Assembly: GCF_001469955.1 (NCBI RefSeq)
Contig: NZ_LOPU01000016.1
Location: forward strand, 62,001-126,000
DNA from: Haloprofundus marisrubri
GTDB lineage: Archaea > Halobacteriota > Halobacteria > Halobacteriales > Haloferacaceae
Direction of reading: 5' to 3'
Length of the DNA: 64,000 bases
Both the position numbers and the translations under genes were made by a program. This document shows, one piece after another, positions 34,722-43,032 of this stretch. The first letter of the stretch is position 1, and the number at the start of each line of letters is the position of its first letter. The notes beneath the pieces were generated by a model. It saw only the letters and a list, made by a program, of their open reading frames with translations. It was not told where the DNA came from and searched no databases.

Positions 34722-35681
34722 ATGACGACGACGCTCGGAACTGCGAGCGCGGCCCCTGGCGAGTTCGACACGGGCCGACTGGAGGTCGGTGAGGCACGCG
34801 ACGGCAGTCCGGTCGGGCTTCCCGTCGCGGTGATAAACGGCGCTCGTGACGGTAAGACGCTCTATATTCAGGCGGCAAGCGACGGCGACGAACTCAACGG
34901 CGTCGGCGTCGTCCAACAGTCCATCCCCCAAATCGACCCCTCGACGCTGTCGGGGACGATACTCGTCGTCGGCATCGTCAACTACCACGCGTTTCAGGTC
35001 GCCCAGCACCGCAACCCCATCGACGACACGAAGATGAACCGGGCGTACCCCGGTGACCGCAACGGCACTTCGACGGAACGAATCGCGGCGGCGACGTTCG
35101 AGGCGGCGACTCGCGCCGACATCATTCTCGACCTCCACCAAGGCTCGACGAGTCGAATGATAAACGAGGTGCGGGTTCGCTGCGGTCCGCGCCACCGCCT
35201 GCACCGTGAGTGTCTCGAACTGGCGAAGACGTTCGGCTGTGGCTACATTCTCGACCAGAAAGGACCGGACGGGCAACTCGCCCGCGCGGGTCCCGACGAG
35301 GGGATTCCGACTATCGACCCCGAACTCGGCGGCTGTGTCGGATGGGACGACGAGAGCATCCGCCTCGGCGTCCGGGGTGTGTTCAACGTGCTCCACGGCT
35401 ACGGCTTCCTCGATGGCGACGTGGACTCCGAACCCCAGACCCGCGCTGGCGGCTTCGACCAATACGGGTCGCCTGCCGGCGGCCTCGTCGACTTCCAGTG
35501 TGACCTCGGTGACCGCGTCTCCGCTGGTCAGACGCTGTTCGAGGTGACCGACGTGTTCGGTCAACTGAAAGGCCGCGTCACCGCCGACAACGCGGGTATC
35601 TTCTGGCGCTCGCGGCGACTCCCGCAGGTCGCCTCCGGCGAGTACGTCTGCTCGGTCGGTGTGAACATCGATTCGGTCTAA
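34722..35681 (+). CDS. Succinylglutamate desuccinylase/aspartoacylase family deacylase
   Basis: 319 residues of the M14-like AstE/ASPA family, zinc amidohydrolases. Recognisable parts are LYIQAASDGDELNGVGV, VGIVNYHAFQVAQHRNPIDD, MNRAYPGDRNGTSTERIA with the substrate Arg, and ADIILDLHQGSTSRMINEVR with the second zinc His (His139). The first zinc ligand is odd: the family's HGDE appears as DGDE (Asp54-Glu57). The C-terminal third (from about 245) is a beta-barrel domain like that of AstE (GGLVDFQCDLGDRVSAGQTLFE). Substrate unknown. The ATG at 34722 is preferred over upstream frames that overlap the divergent promoter. Confidence 0.85.
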   Translation: MTTTLGTASAAPGEFDTGRLEVGEARDGSPVGLPVAVINGARDGKTLYIQAASDGDELNGVGVVQQSIPQIDPSTLSGTILVVGIVNYHAFQVAQHRNPIDDTKMNRAYPGDRNGTSTERIAAATFEAATRADIILDLHQGSTSRMINEVRVRCGPRHRLHRECLELAKTFGCGYILDQKGPDGQLARAGPDEGIPTIDPELGGCVGWDDESIRLGVRGVFNVLHGYGFLDGDVDSEPQTRAGGFDQYGSPAGGLVDFQCDLGDRVSAGQTLFEVTDVFGQLKGRVTADNAGIFWRSRRLPQVASGEYVCSVGVNIDSV

Positions 35682-35755
35682 AACACTCACCTTTTGCGCT
35701 GTCATCGAAAAGCGATTCGCGCCTTCGAGGGTTCCTCGGCCCGTTCGCTCACGCC

Positions 35756-35774
35756 GGGAGAGCGAAGCTCTCCC
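35756..35774. terminator. Perfect 8-bp hairpin after the deacylase gene
   Basis: GGGAGAGC (35756-35763), loop GAA, GCTCTCCC (35767-35774). It lies about 75 bases past the stop, within a 220-base gap that also holds several short GCTC/GTTCGCTC-type repeats. It may end the deacylase message or be a small structured RNA. Confidence 0.4.
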
Positions 35775-35901
35775 AAGCTCTCGTTCGTCTCCGGCTCACG
35801 AGAACTCCGTTCGCTCGCGGTCGTCCTGCTTGGGACTTCTACGCTCCGCCTACACCGTCCAAACCGTCAGTTACTGGTGCGTAGGCACTGGTTACGGCTG
35901 T

Positions 35902-36981
35902 ATGACGAGCCACCTCTCTTGCCCAGATTGCGGCCGAAGCTACGAGGACCGCTGGCGCTGTGAGTGCGGCCATCCCCTCGACTTCGCCGAGCGTCCGCTT
36001 CCCGACGGCCCTGCGCCGGGCCCGTCGTCGTTCGACGCCCGCGACGGCCTCTGGTCGTTCTCGGAGTTTCTACCCGTCGAACGCCGCGTCTCGCTCGGCG
36101 AGGGGATGACGCCGCTCGTCGAAAGCGACGAGTGGAACGCCCAGTTCAAGTTGGAGTACGTCTTCCCGACAGGCAGTTTCAAAGACCGCGGCGCGACGAC
36201 GACGCTGTCGCGGGCGGCGGAACTCGGCGTCGACACCGTCGTCGAGGACTCCTCGGGTAACGCGGGCGCGGCAATCGCCACCTACGCCGCCCGCGCCGGT
36301 ATCGACGCCGAAATCTACGTCCCGGCGTCGGTCAAACAGTCGAAACTCCGCGCTATCGAACGGGCAGGTGCGACGCCGGTCCGAGTCGAAGGTTCGCGCC
36401 AAGACGTGACCGACGCCTGCCTCTCGGCGGGCGACTCCGGCGACGGCTGGTACGCCAGCCACGCGTGGAATCCCGCGTTCTTCGCCGGGACGGCGACGTT
36501 CGCCTACGAGACGGCGCTGCAGCGCGACTGGGACGTACCCGACGCCGTGGTCACGCCGCTCGGTCACGGGACGCTGTTTCTCGGTGCCTACTCCGGCTTT
36601 CGCGCCCTCTACGACGCCGGATGGACCGACCGAATGCCGAAACTACTCGGCGCACAGGCCGCGGGCTACGCCCCAATCGCGGCGGAGTTACACGACGAAA
36701 CTGCCGAAGAAAGCAACGACGTGGCCGACGGCATCCAGATTCGGGAACCGGTTCAGCGGGAGGCGATTCTTCGCGCCATCGACGACACAGACGGTGACGC
36801 TATCGCCCTCGGCGAATCGGTTGTCGCCGACGAACTCACCGAACTCCATCGCAACGGCTTCTACACCGAACCGACCTGTGCGGTCGCACCCGCCGCACTC
36901 CGAGCGTACCGCGAACGCGGCGTCCTCGACGCCGACAGCGACGTGGTCGTTCCGCTCACGGGGAGCGGGTTGAAGCAGTAG
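35902..36981 (+). CDS. Threonine synthase-like PLP enzyme with zinc ribbon
   Basis: 359 residues from MTSHLSCPDCGRSY. An N-terminal zinc ribbon (CPDCGRSYEDRWRCECG, about 7-23) is typical of archaeal ThrC. The PLP lysine lies in FPTGSFKDRGATTTL near residue 94, the SSGNAGAAIATYAARAG motif near 116, and GHGTLFLGAYSGFRAL near 216-231 is the phosphate-binding loop. The C-terminal VVPLTGSGLKQ is conserved. ThrC converts O-phosphohomoserine to threonine; haloarchaea carry several paralogues, some acting as cysteate synthase or dehydratase, so the exact reaction is not certain. Confidence 0.88.
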   Translation: MTSHLSCPDCGRSYEDRWRCECGHPLDFAERPLPDGPAPGPSSFDARDGLWSFSEFLPVERRVSLGEGMTPLVESDEWNAQFKLEYVFPTGSFKDRGATTTLSRAAELGVDTVVEDSSGNAGAAIATYAARAGIDAEIYVPASVKQSKLRAIERAGATPVRVEGSRQDVTDACLSAGDSGDGWYASHAWNPAFFAGTATFAYETALQRDWDVPDAVVTPLGHGTLFLGAYSGFRALYDAGWTDRMPKLLGAQAAGYAPIAAELHDETAEESNDVADGIQIREPVQREAILRAIDDTDGDAIALGESVVADELTELHRNGFYTEPTCAVAPAALRAYRERGVLDADSDVVVPLTGSGLKQ

Positions 36982-37048
36982 AACAGTCGATTCGACGTTC
37001 CGAGCGTGGCGGATGGATTTTTCGTGTCGCACCGAAAACAGGTCGTCG

Positions 37049-37831
37049 ATGCCCGACTGGACGGACCCCGACACCCTCGCCGAACAGTACGCCGACGCTT
37101 CGAACCTCGACGCCCGGGTCGCACTCCACCGCGACTACAGCACTGCAGAACAGGACCTCCACGAGTGGCTGTTCGACCAGTTCGAGTTCTCGTCGGGTGC
37201 GCGCGTGCTCTCACTGGGTGCGGGGCCAGCACATATCTGGCGCAAAAACGTCGGTAGAGTTCCCGAAATAGACGTGTTCGTCACCGATTTCTCGGGTGGG
37301 ATGGTCCGTGAGGCGCGGTCGGCACTCCCCGAAGATGGGCGATTTCGGTTCGCGCAGGTCGACGCCGCGTCGATTCCCTTTGCGGCGGATTCGTTCGACG
37401 TGGTCACGGCCAACCACATGCTGTACCACGTCGCCGACCGCGAGCACGCGATTTCGGAAATCGCCCGGATACTCCGTCCCGACGGCGTGTTCTACGCAGC
37501 GACTAACGGCGAATCGAATCTCGAAGAACTGCACTCGGTCGTCGAAAAACACCACGGCGGAGACAGTCCGTTTCGCGTCTCTTCGCGCTTTACGCTCGAA
37601 AACGGAGGTGCACAGATTCGAGAGCGCTTCGAGACAGTCGAGGTGCGACGACACGACAACTCGCTTCGCGTGACGGCGGCCGAACCGGTGGTCGCGTACG
37701 CACTGTCCGGGAACATCGTCGAATCGGAGAACGCTGAGGCGTTCGCTCGTCTCGTCGAGTCACGGATGGACGGCGGCGTCTTCGATATCGCCAAGGACGT
37801 CGGGCTATTCGTCGCGCGGAATCCGGTGTAA
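37049..37831 (+). CDS. Class I SAM-dependent methyltransferase
   Basis: 260 residues from MPDWTDPDTLAEQYADAS. The SAM-binding motif I is ARVLSLGAGPAHIW near residue 52-65, motif II DVFVTDFSGGMVREAR, motif III RFAQVDAASIPFAADSFDVVTANHMLYHV. It resembles UbiE/COQ5-like enzymes. The substrate is unknown. It follows the threonine synthase-like gene at 67 bases on the same strand and converges with a small DUF7511-like gene. Confidence 0.88.
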   Translation: MPDWTDPDTLAEQYADASNLDARVALHRDYSTAEQDLHEWLFDQFEFSSGARVLSLGAGPAHIWRKNVGRVPEIDVFVTDFSGGMVREARSALPEDGRFRFAQVDAASIPFAADSFDVVTANHMLYHVADREHAISEIARILRPDGVFYAATNGESNLEELHSVVEKHHGGDSPFRVSSRFTLENGGAQIRERFETVEVRRHDNSLRVTAAEPVVAYALSGNIVESENAEAFARLVESRMDGGVFDIAKDVGLFVARNPV

Positions 37832-37839
37832 CCCGTCGC

Positions 37840-38028
37840 TCAAAGCATCTCGTCGAGAGGGATGTACGCGCCCTCGTCGGCCGACACCCACGTGCTGAGC
37901 AGTTCTTCGTCGGTCGCGTCCGCTGGAAACAGTGTGCACCGGTCGGGGCCGAAACTGCTTGGCGAGATAACGTGGTCGACTTCGAACAGCCACGAGAGCT
38001 CAGGGGGAGTTTTCCACTCGTTTGTCAC
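37840..38028 (-). CDS. Small haloarchaeal protein (DUF7511-like)
   Basis: 62 residues starting at GTG. The pattern DRCTLFPADATDEELLSTWVSADEGAYIPLDEML matches, from memory, the haloarchaeal DUF7511 family, in which CTLYPAD and TEEE/DEEL..TW are conserved. Length is normal for it. A TATA-like AGTAAAG (about 38055-38062, minus strand) lies at leaderless distance. Function unknown. Confidence 0.75.
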   Translation of the reverse strand: MTNEWKTPPELSWLFEVDHVISPSSFGPDRCTLFPADATDEELLSTWVSADEGAYIPLDEML

Positions 38029-38095
38029 GGTTAGTGCTTAGAGACCCTCGGTCTTTACTATCGACTCGCTACCGACTGTACGGTTGTATTTACTG

Positions 38096-38139
38096 CGGCG
38101 TAACCTCCGATGTACTCGTCGGAAAGAACCGTTACGCCG
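38096..38139. promoter_or_regulatory. Nested inverted repeat upstream of the DUF7511-like gene
   Basis: CGGCGTAAC (38096-38104) pairs perfectly with GTTACGCCG (38131-38139), and inside it TCCGA (38106-38110) pairs with TCGGA (38119-38123). It lies between the stop of tiaS and the promoter of the small gene, so it is either a terminator structure or an operator. Confidence 0.45.
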
Positions 38140-38162
38140 AGTTTCGCTCGCGTGCGAGTTCG

Positions 38163-39470
38163 TTACCGTTCGGGATGCGTCGGCGTGTCGAACCCGCCTC
38201 TGACGAGCGGTTTTGCGATGTGTCGGCGCGCGCAAGGCGGCACTTCGTACCAGCCTTCTTCGAGGTCACGGTCGACGTACTGTTCGATTTTTCCCGCCTG
38301 CGTCGTCTTGCAGTCCCGACAGCGGTATCCCTGATTTCGACCGGCGCTCTCCATCCGACTGCCGCAGTCCGGACAGTCGGGAACGACCCTCTCGACCCGG
38401 TTCAGCGTCCGAACGGCGAACTTTTCCAGTTTCAGCGTGCCGTTCGATACCTCGCCGCAGACGGTGAGTTCGTCGCCCGTTCGAAGCGCCCGGACCCGGT
38501 TACGGAAGCGCTTCGTCGGTTCGAAGGCGACACAGGGGAGCGTCTCGCCCCCCTCGCTTTCGTCACCTTCGAGGGTCACGAACACGTGCCCTCCCGCCCG
38601 CGTCTCAGGTTCGGCGTACACGCGGCCGTCGAGGCGGTAGGCCCGCCCATCTTCGACGCTATCGAGCGTTCCAGCGCGTAAGTGGGCGTCCGTCCCTTGA
38701 TTGGTCAGAAACAGCGCCGTCCGTTCGACCGGTTCGCTCTCGATGGCGGCGGCGACACGTTCGACCGACTCGGCGTCGTCACCGCGAATACCGTACAGAA
38801 TCGGGCCGGGCGCGTTCGGCACGCAGACCGCCTGCCCTTCCTCGGTGTCGACGGTGTCCCACGCCTGTGGGTAGGCGGCCTCCGCGGCGGCGAACACCGA
38901 ATCGACGTCGACGTCCCGGGGCGTTCCACAGCGCTCGAACTCACGATACGAGATGCGCTCGTACGTCCACTCCTCGAACGCCGCCCACGCGCCGACGGCC
39001 GCCAGCGCACCGATGCGTCCGCGGCCACCGTGCCACCCGCGGTGTCGGTAGCCTGCCGCCTCGGCGAGTTTCACTGCATCGTCGGTCGTGTGGAACTCGC
39101 GGACGCCGTCGCGCGCGAACTGCTGAATCGATTCGGACACCGCCGTCGGGTCGTCGTCGGCGACGACGACGCCGGGACTCGTTCGGGGGTCGTCACCGAC
39201 TGCAAGACGGTCGACGACCGACGAGGCGAGTTCCATGGCTGTCTCGGGTGACACGTCGGTGTGAATCGCCAACGCGGCATTTCCTCGCGTTTTGTGCTTC
39301 ACTGCGGGGTTGAGCCGAATCAGAAGCCGGCGTTCGACGTGCCCGCCGACCTCCCGAACCGCATCGGCGACGAGCGTCGCCGCGTACGTCGTACACATTC
39401 CCTGCTCTCGGGAGTCGGTGTCGTCGAGGCCGATGACTGTCACTGTCGGCGATTGTCGGGTGGGCCACAT
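38163..39470 (-). CDS. tiaS: tRNA(Ile2) 2-agmatinylcytidine synthetase TiaS
   Basis: Archaeal enzyme attaching agmatine to C34 of the tRNA-Ile with CAU anticodon so that it reads AUA. 435 residues. The N-terminal [22 protein letters not shown] is diagnostic, followed by [18 protein letters not shown] and the [15 protein letters not shown] segment. An OB-fold follows (about 325-375), and a C-terminal zinc ribbon [16 protein letters not shown] near 380-402. TATA-like GTTAAGTG (about 39493-39500, minus) suits leaderless translation from ATG 39470; GTG 39443 is an alternative start matching the family length. Confidence 0.95.
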   Translation of the reverse strand: MWPTRQSPTVTVIGLDDTDSREQGMCTTYAATLVADAVREVGGHVERRLLIRLNPAVKHKTRGNAALAIHTDVSPETAMELASSVVDRLAVGDDPRTSPGVVVADDDPTAVSESIQQFARDGVREFHTTDDAVKLAEAAGYRHRGWHGGRGRIGALAAVGAWAAFEEWTYERISYREFERCGTPRDVDVDSVFAAAEAAYPQAWDTVDTEEGQAVCVPNAPGPILYGIRGDDAESVERVAAAIESEPVERTALFLTNQGTDAHLRAGTLDSVEDGRAYRLDGRVYAEPETRAGGHVFVTLEGDESEGGETLPCVAFEPTKRFRNRVRALRTGDELTVCGEVSNGTLKLEKFAVRTLNRVERVVPDCPDCGSRMESAGRNQGYRCRDCKTTQAGKIEQYVDRDLEEGWYEVPPCARRHIAKPLVRGGFDTPTHPER

Positions 39471-39589
39471 CCCGCTTTCGGGTCGTTGTTCTTCACTTAA
39501 CGCTACCGGCCATGCGTGAAAGTAATCGACCGACGGCGGGCAGGTGGTCGGCGAAACGCCTATGTAGGTGGACGGGCTTATTACCCCCC

Positions 39590-40558
39590 ATGTCCCGCTC
39601 CGCTCTGCTGGGGAACGTCACCGCGATGCTGCGCGACGCCGACTTCGTCGTCAGCGAACGCTGTGCAGTTCGCCCGAAGAGCTTCGACCTCGCCGCTCGC
39701 CGCGGCGAGGACCTCCTCCTTCTGAAGGTTCTGGGGAACATCGACGCCTTCGACGCCATCACGGGCGCGGAGATGCGCCGCCTCGGCAACTACCTCTCGG
39801 CGACGCCGATGGTGCTCGGCATGCGGACCCGCGACGAGGACCTCAAGCCGGGCGTGGTGTACTTCCGCCACGGCGTTCCGGTGTTCAACCCCGACACGGC
39901 GTACGACCTGTTCATCGAGGAGGTGCCGCCGCTCATCTACGCCGCTCCGGGCGGACTGTACGTCGACATCGACGGCGACCTGCTCGCCGACGAACGCGAG
40001 CGCCGTGGTTGGAGTCTCGGCCGCCTCGCCTCCGAACTCGGCGTCTCGCGTCGAACCGTCTCGAAGTACGAAGACGGGATGAACGCCAGTATCGACGTGG
40101 CCATCCAGTTAGAAGAGCTGTTCGAGCAGCCGTTCAGCACGCCCGTCTCGGTACTCGATGGGGCCGACGAGGTCCACGACGCCGACCCGACGCCGCAGGA
40201 CCCCGAAGCCGACCCGGAGGACGCCCACGTCGTCACCGTGCTCACCCGCGCGGGCTTCGATATGCATCCGACGGCGCGCGCGCCGTTCAAAGCCGTCGGC
40301 GAGGACAGTGGCAGCAGCGAGGAGAACCTCCTGACGGGCCACTCGGCGTTCACCCGCTCCGCCGAGAAGCGTGCCCGCATCATGTCCTCGCTCGGTGAAG
40401 TCACGCGAACGCGTTCTGTGTACTTCGTCGAGAAACGCGCCAAGCGCGACTCGGTCGAAGGGACGGCGCTCGTCGGCTGTGACGAACTCGAAGCGATGAC
40501 CGACCCCGACGACGTCCGCGACCTCATCCGCGAACGCGCCGACGAACCGGCGGACTGA
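39590..40558 (+). CDS. Archaeal HTH (XRE-like) transcriptional regulator
   Basis: 322 residues from [14 protein letters not shown]. The N-terminal ~115 residues resemble the nuclease-like/PDDEXK-type sensor half of the archaeal 'putative HTH-type transcriptional regulatory protein' family ([20 protein letters not shown]). A Cro/CI-type HTH follows near 128-180 ([27 protein letters not shown]). The C-terminal part contains an acidic linker ([15 protein letters not shown]) and ends in [20 protein letters not shown]. It is divergent from tiaS. Targets unknown. Confidence 0.85.
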   Translation: MSRSALLGNVTAMLRDADFVVSERCAVRPKSFDLAARRGEDLLLLKVLGNIDAFDAITGAEMRRLGNYLSATPMVLGMRTRDEDLKPGVVYFRHGVPVFNPDTAYDLFIEEVPPLIYAAPGGLYVDIDGDLLADERERRGWSLGRLASELGVSRRTVSKYEDGMNASIDVAIQLEELFEQPFSTPVSVLDGADEVHDADPTPQDPEADPEDAHVVTVLTRAGFDMHPTARAPFKAVGEDSGSSEENLLTGHSAFTRSAEKRARIMSSLGEVTRTRSVYFVEKRAKRDSVEGTALVGCDELEAMTDPDDVRDLIRERADEPAD

Positions 40559-40639
40559 GCGTCGAACGCCCGATTTTCTGGACAGTCCGAATGGCGGACC
40601 GACGGCGAGTTCTTGCGTTCGCGTGTTGTATGTGAACAC

Positions 40640-40981
40640 ATGGTCTACCCGAGTGCCGAGCGGTCGGGGCGGCTGAGCGAAGCCTTCGAAAATCTCGTCC
40701 TGTCGTGGCCGAACGTCCAAGTAGACTATCGACACGGCTACGCGACGTACTGCGTCGGAACCCGACCGTTCGCCGTCGTCGACGGGATGCGCTTGGCACT
40801 TACGGACCTCACGGCCGAGTCACGGGCGGCGCTCGAAAACGGGTGGTTCGTCGACCCGTTCCGCGGCGAGACGGGCGTCATGGAGACGTGGTCAACGGTG
40901 TGTATCTCGCCGGACGAACTCGAATCGTTGGTGCCGTTCGTCCGCCGGAGCTACGAGACGGCCAGAGAAGTCGGGCGGTAG
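40640..40981 (+). CDS. Small protein of uncertain family (DUF5519/luciferase-domain-like)
   Basis: 113 residues from MVYPSAERSGRLSEA. The run RHGYATYCVGTRPFAVVDG, then FVDPFRGETGVMETWSTVCISPDELESLVPFVRRSYETA, recalls the DUF5519 'luciferase' or YjbR-like folds that end in a SYE helix. I am not sure of either. Its stop is 3 bases before the duplicated piece of the glutaredoxin gene. Confidence 0.5.
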   Translation: MVYPSAERSGRLSEAFENLVLSWPNVQVDYRHGYATYCVGTRPFAVVDGMRLALTDLTAESRAALENGWFVDPFRGETGVMETWSTVCISPDELESLVPFVRRSYETAREVGR

Positions 40982-40984
40982 CGA

Positions 40985-41044
40985 TTAGCTCGCCGACCCG
41001 TACGTCTTTTCGAGGTACGCGACGATGTCGTCGCTTTCGGGCAT
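40985..41044 (-). repeat. Exact 60-bp duplicate of the glutaredoxin 3' end
   Basis: Identical to 41143-41202: stop codon plus 19 codons, from TAA back to an in-frame ATG (MPESDDIVAYLEKTYGSAS on the minus strand). Identity starts exactly at the stop codon and ends one base past the ATG. In this copy an AGGTGG Shine-Dalgarno (41051-41056) lies 6 bases before the ATG, so a 19-aa peptide could be made. Confidence 0.85.
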
Positions 41045-41142
41045 CTACGTCCACCTTTTTCCGCCTCGGGTCCGCAAAGCGGACCGCTCGGCGCAAAAAC
41101 CTGGGCGAAAAAAGCCGCTCGCTCTCTTCGGTCGCTCGCGGT
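41045..41142 (-). repeat. 98-bp terminator-like insert between glutaredoxin and its duplicated tail
   Basis: On the minus strand, after the glutaredoxin stop, it contains a GC-rich stretch followed by T6 and T5 runs (GGCTTTTTTCGCCCAGGTTTTTG), then a perfect hairpin GGTCCGC-TTT-GCGGACC (41069-41085) and AAAAAGGTGG with a Shine-Dalgarno. It sits precisely between the two 60-bp copies, like an insert flanked by a long direct duplication. Confidence 0.65.
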
Positions 41143-41397
41143 TTAGCTCGCCGACCCGTACGTCTTTTCGAGGTACGCGACGATGTCGTCGCTTTCGGGC
41201 ATCCCGTGAACGTCGTGTTCCTCGTCGACGAGTACGGGAACGCCGGTCTGTCCGCTCACTTCCTTCACTTCGGTGCGCTCGGAGTGCGAGCGCGGGACCA
41301 TCTTCGACTCGTACTCCAAGTCGAGTTCGGCGAGTTTGTTCTTCACTTTCGCGCAGTACGGACAGCCCTCAAGTTCGTACAGGACGAGGTCGGACAT
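41143..41397 (-). CDS. Glutaredoxin-like protein
   Basis: 84 residues with the thioredoxin-fold active site CPYC (YELEGCPYCAKVKNKL) at residues 12-15, the cis-Pro segment QTGVPVLVDEEH near 50-61 and GMPESDDIVAYLEKTYG with the GSH-site SDDI. It reduces disulfides; in haloarchaea the low-molecular thiol is gamma-glutamylcysteine, not glutathione. The 3' part is duplicated downstream (see 40985-41044). Confidence 0.92.
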   Translation of the reverse strand: MSDLVLYELEGCPYCAKVKNKLAELDLEYESKMVPRSHSERTEVKEVSGQTGVPVLVDEEHDVHGMPESDDIVAYLEKTYGSAS

Positions 41398-41491
41398 CAC
41401 CGGACGTTGGGTCGCCAGAAAATAAAGCCCACCGGGTGCGTGCAGCGGGCGCGCACACGGTGGAGGACTGTCTGCCTTCGAGTCGTCCCGA

Positions 41492-42937
41492 TTACAGTCG
41501 CTGGCGCGTTGCCGCGACGCGTCGTCGGATGTGACCGCGGTTGACGACGAGTTCGGCCGCGGCCCAGCCGGCGAGTAGCAGTGCGCCGAGCACGGCGTAG
41601 ACGAAGCCCCAACTGGAGAGCCACGCCGGCCGAATCCACGGCGTGAGGTGGCCCCACACCGTTGCGAACTCGCCGACCGGTTCTTCGAGTGGCGTGTCGA
41701 GGAACGGGCCGACAATCCAGTTACTGAAGGAGACGCGGTCACCTTCGCCCGGCGAGATGCCGGCGCTACCGGAGAGTTCGTAGCTTCCTTCGGTCCCCAT
41801 GTCGCTCGTCGTCGGGCCGTTCGACCCGCCCCCGTGGGCGACGCGTTCGGCGTCGTACGGCCCCCACGTCGCGTAGTACTCCCAGACGATTTCGCCCTGC
41901 GGCGTCACCTCGATGACGCGGTGGTTCATCGTGTCGGTGATGAGCGTGTTGCCGTTCGGCAGGCGGTCGGCGTCGCGCGGCCACGTCAGTTGGCCTTCAC
42001 CGACTTCCCACGTCTGGACCCACTCGCCGTCGCTGCTCACCGCTTGCGACACGTTTCCGCTCGCGTTGCTCTCGGAGTCGTTGTCGACGTACTCGTACTC
42101 GACGACGCGGTGGTTCTCGGAGTCGGCGACGAGGATGACGGGGTTGCCGTCCTCGCTCATCATGAAGTCGGGGTTGTGCTGCTCGTTGAGCACGTCGTGG
42201 TTGTCGTCGGACCCGAGTCGGAGGTCTATCTCGCCGCTGGTTCGGTTGACGAGGATGGCTTGGTCGAAGTTCCGCGGCGAGAGCAACAGATGCTCGTCGC
42301 CGACGGCTTCGATGTCGTTGACGTGCGACCAGTCGTCGTTCATCCCGCCGTCGGTGTTGATGTCGTAGTGGTCGCGGAAATACCACTCCCAGGTAATCTC
42401 GTCGGTCGTACGGTTGTAGATGAAGATTCGGTCGTCGCTGCGGCCCGCCGAATCGTTCCACTCGCGCATGTTGGCGACGGCTATCTCCTCGTCGTTCAGC
42501 ATCGTCGCGTCGTGGGTGTCGACGATGTCGAACTCCTCCTCCCAGACGCGTTCTTGCGTTTCGGGGTTCAGTTCGTAGGTGAGCGTCTTGCCGGGGCGCG
42601 TCGAGACGACGAACAGATTTCCGTTGTCGAGCGGGTCGACGTCGTAGAACCACGTCGCACCGCGTTTCTCGCCGTCGTACACCCACTCGGTCTCACCGCG
42701 TTCGTCGACCGAAACCAGCCGTGCGGGCTTCTTGCGGTTCCCTTCGCCTTGGAAGTGAAATCCTTGGACGCTGATGACCGTCGACCCGTTGGCGCGGTCG
42801 GTAACGGTTCCGCGCTGCAGCGACGTCTCGTCGTCGGGGTCGTACGTGACGGCGGCCATGCCGGCCGGGACGAACAGACCGACGACTGCGAACGCGACGA
42901 GCGCTCGCAGTATCCACCGTGTGGAGGGCATATCCAT
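41492..42937 (-). CDS. Membrane-anchored arylsulfotransferase-like (ASST) beta-propeller protein
   Basis: 481 residues. Hydrophobic N-terminal segment (about 9-29, ILRALVAFAVVGLFVPAGMAA), then a propeller domain with repeated motifs of the type GNTLITDTMNHRVIEV and VNDIEAVGDEHLLLSPRNFDQAI, as in ASST (PF05935), and a C-terminal membrane helix (about 438-462) followed by a basic tail. Acidic and outside the cell by this topology. ASST enzymes move sulfate between phenols; the family also includes non-enzymatic relatives, so activity is uncertain. Confidence 0.8.
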   Translation of the reverse strand: MDMPSTRWILRALVAFAVVGLFVPAGMAAVTYDPDDETSLQRGTVTDRANGSTVISVQGFHFQGEGNRKKPARLVSVDERGETEWVYDGEKRGATWFYDVDPLDNGNLFVVSTRPGKTLTYELNPETQERVWEEEFDIVDTHDATMLNDEEIAVANMREWNDSAGRSDDRIFIYNRTTDEITWEWYFRDHYDINTDGGMNDDWSHVNDIEAVGDEHLLLSPRNFDQAILVNRTSGEIDLRLGSDDNHDVLNEQHNPDFMMSEDGNPVILVADSENHRVVEYEYVDNDSESNASGNVSQAVSSDGEWVQTWEVGEGQLTWPRDADRLPNGNTLITDTMNHRVIEVTPQGEIVWEYYATWGPYDAERVAHGGGSNGPTTSDMGTEGSYELSGSAGISPGEGDRVSFSNWIVGPFLDTPLEEPVGEFATVWGHLTPWIRPAWLSSWGFVYAVLGALLLAGWAAAELVVNRGHIRRRVAATRQRL

Positions 42938-43032
42938 GCCCTTCGATTAGTCGTTACTGCTATGAAAGTTGATGTTCACGCCGCCGGTCGGTTCAGCGGC
43001 GTTCTCGTTCGATATCCCGAGGCCGGGCGAGA

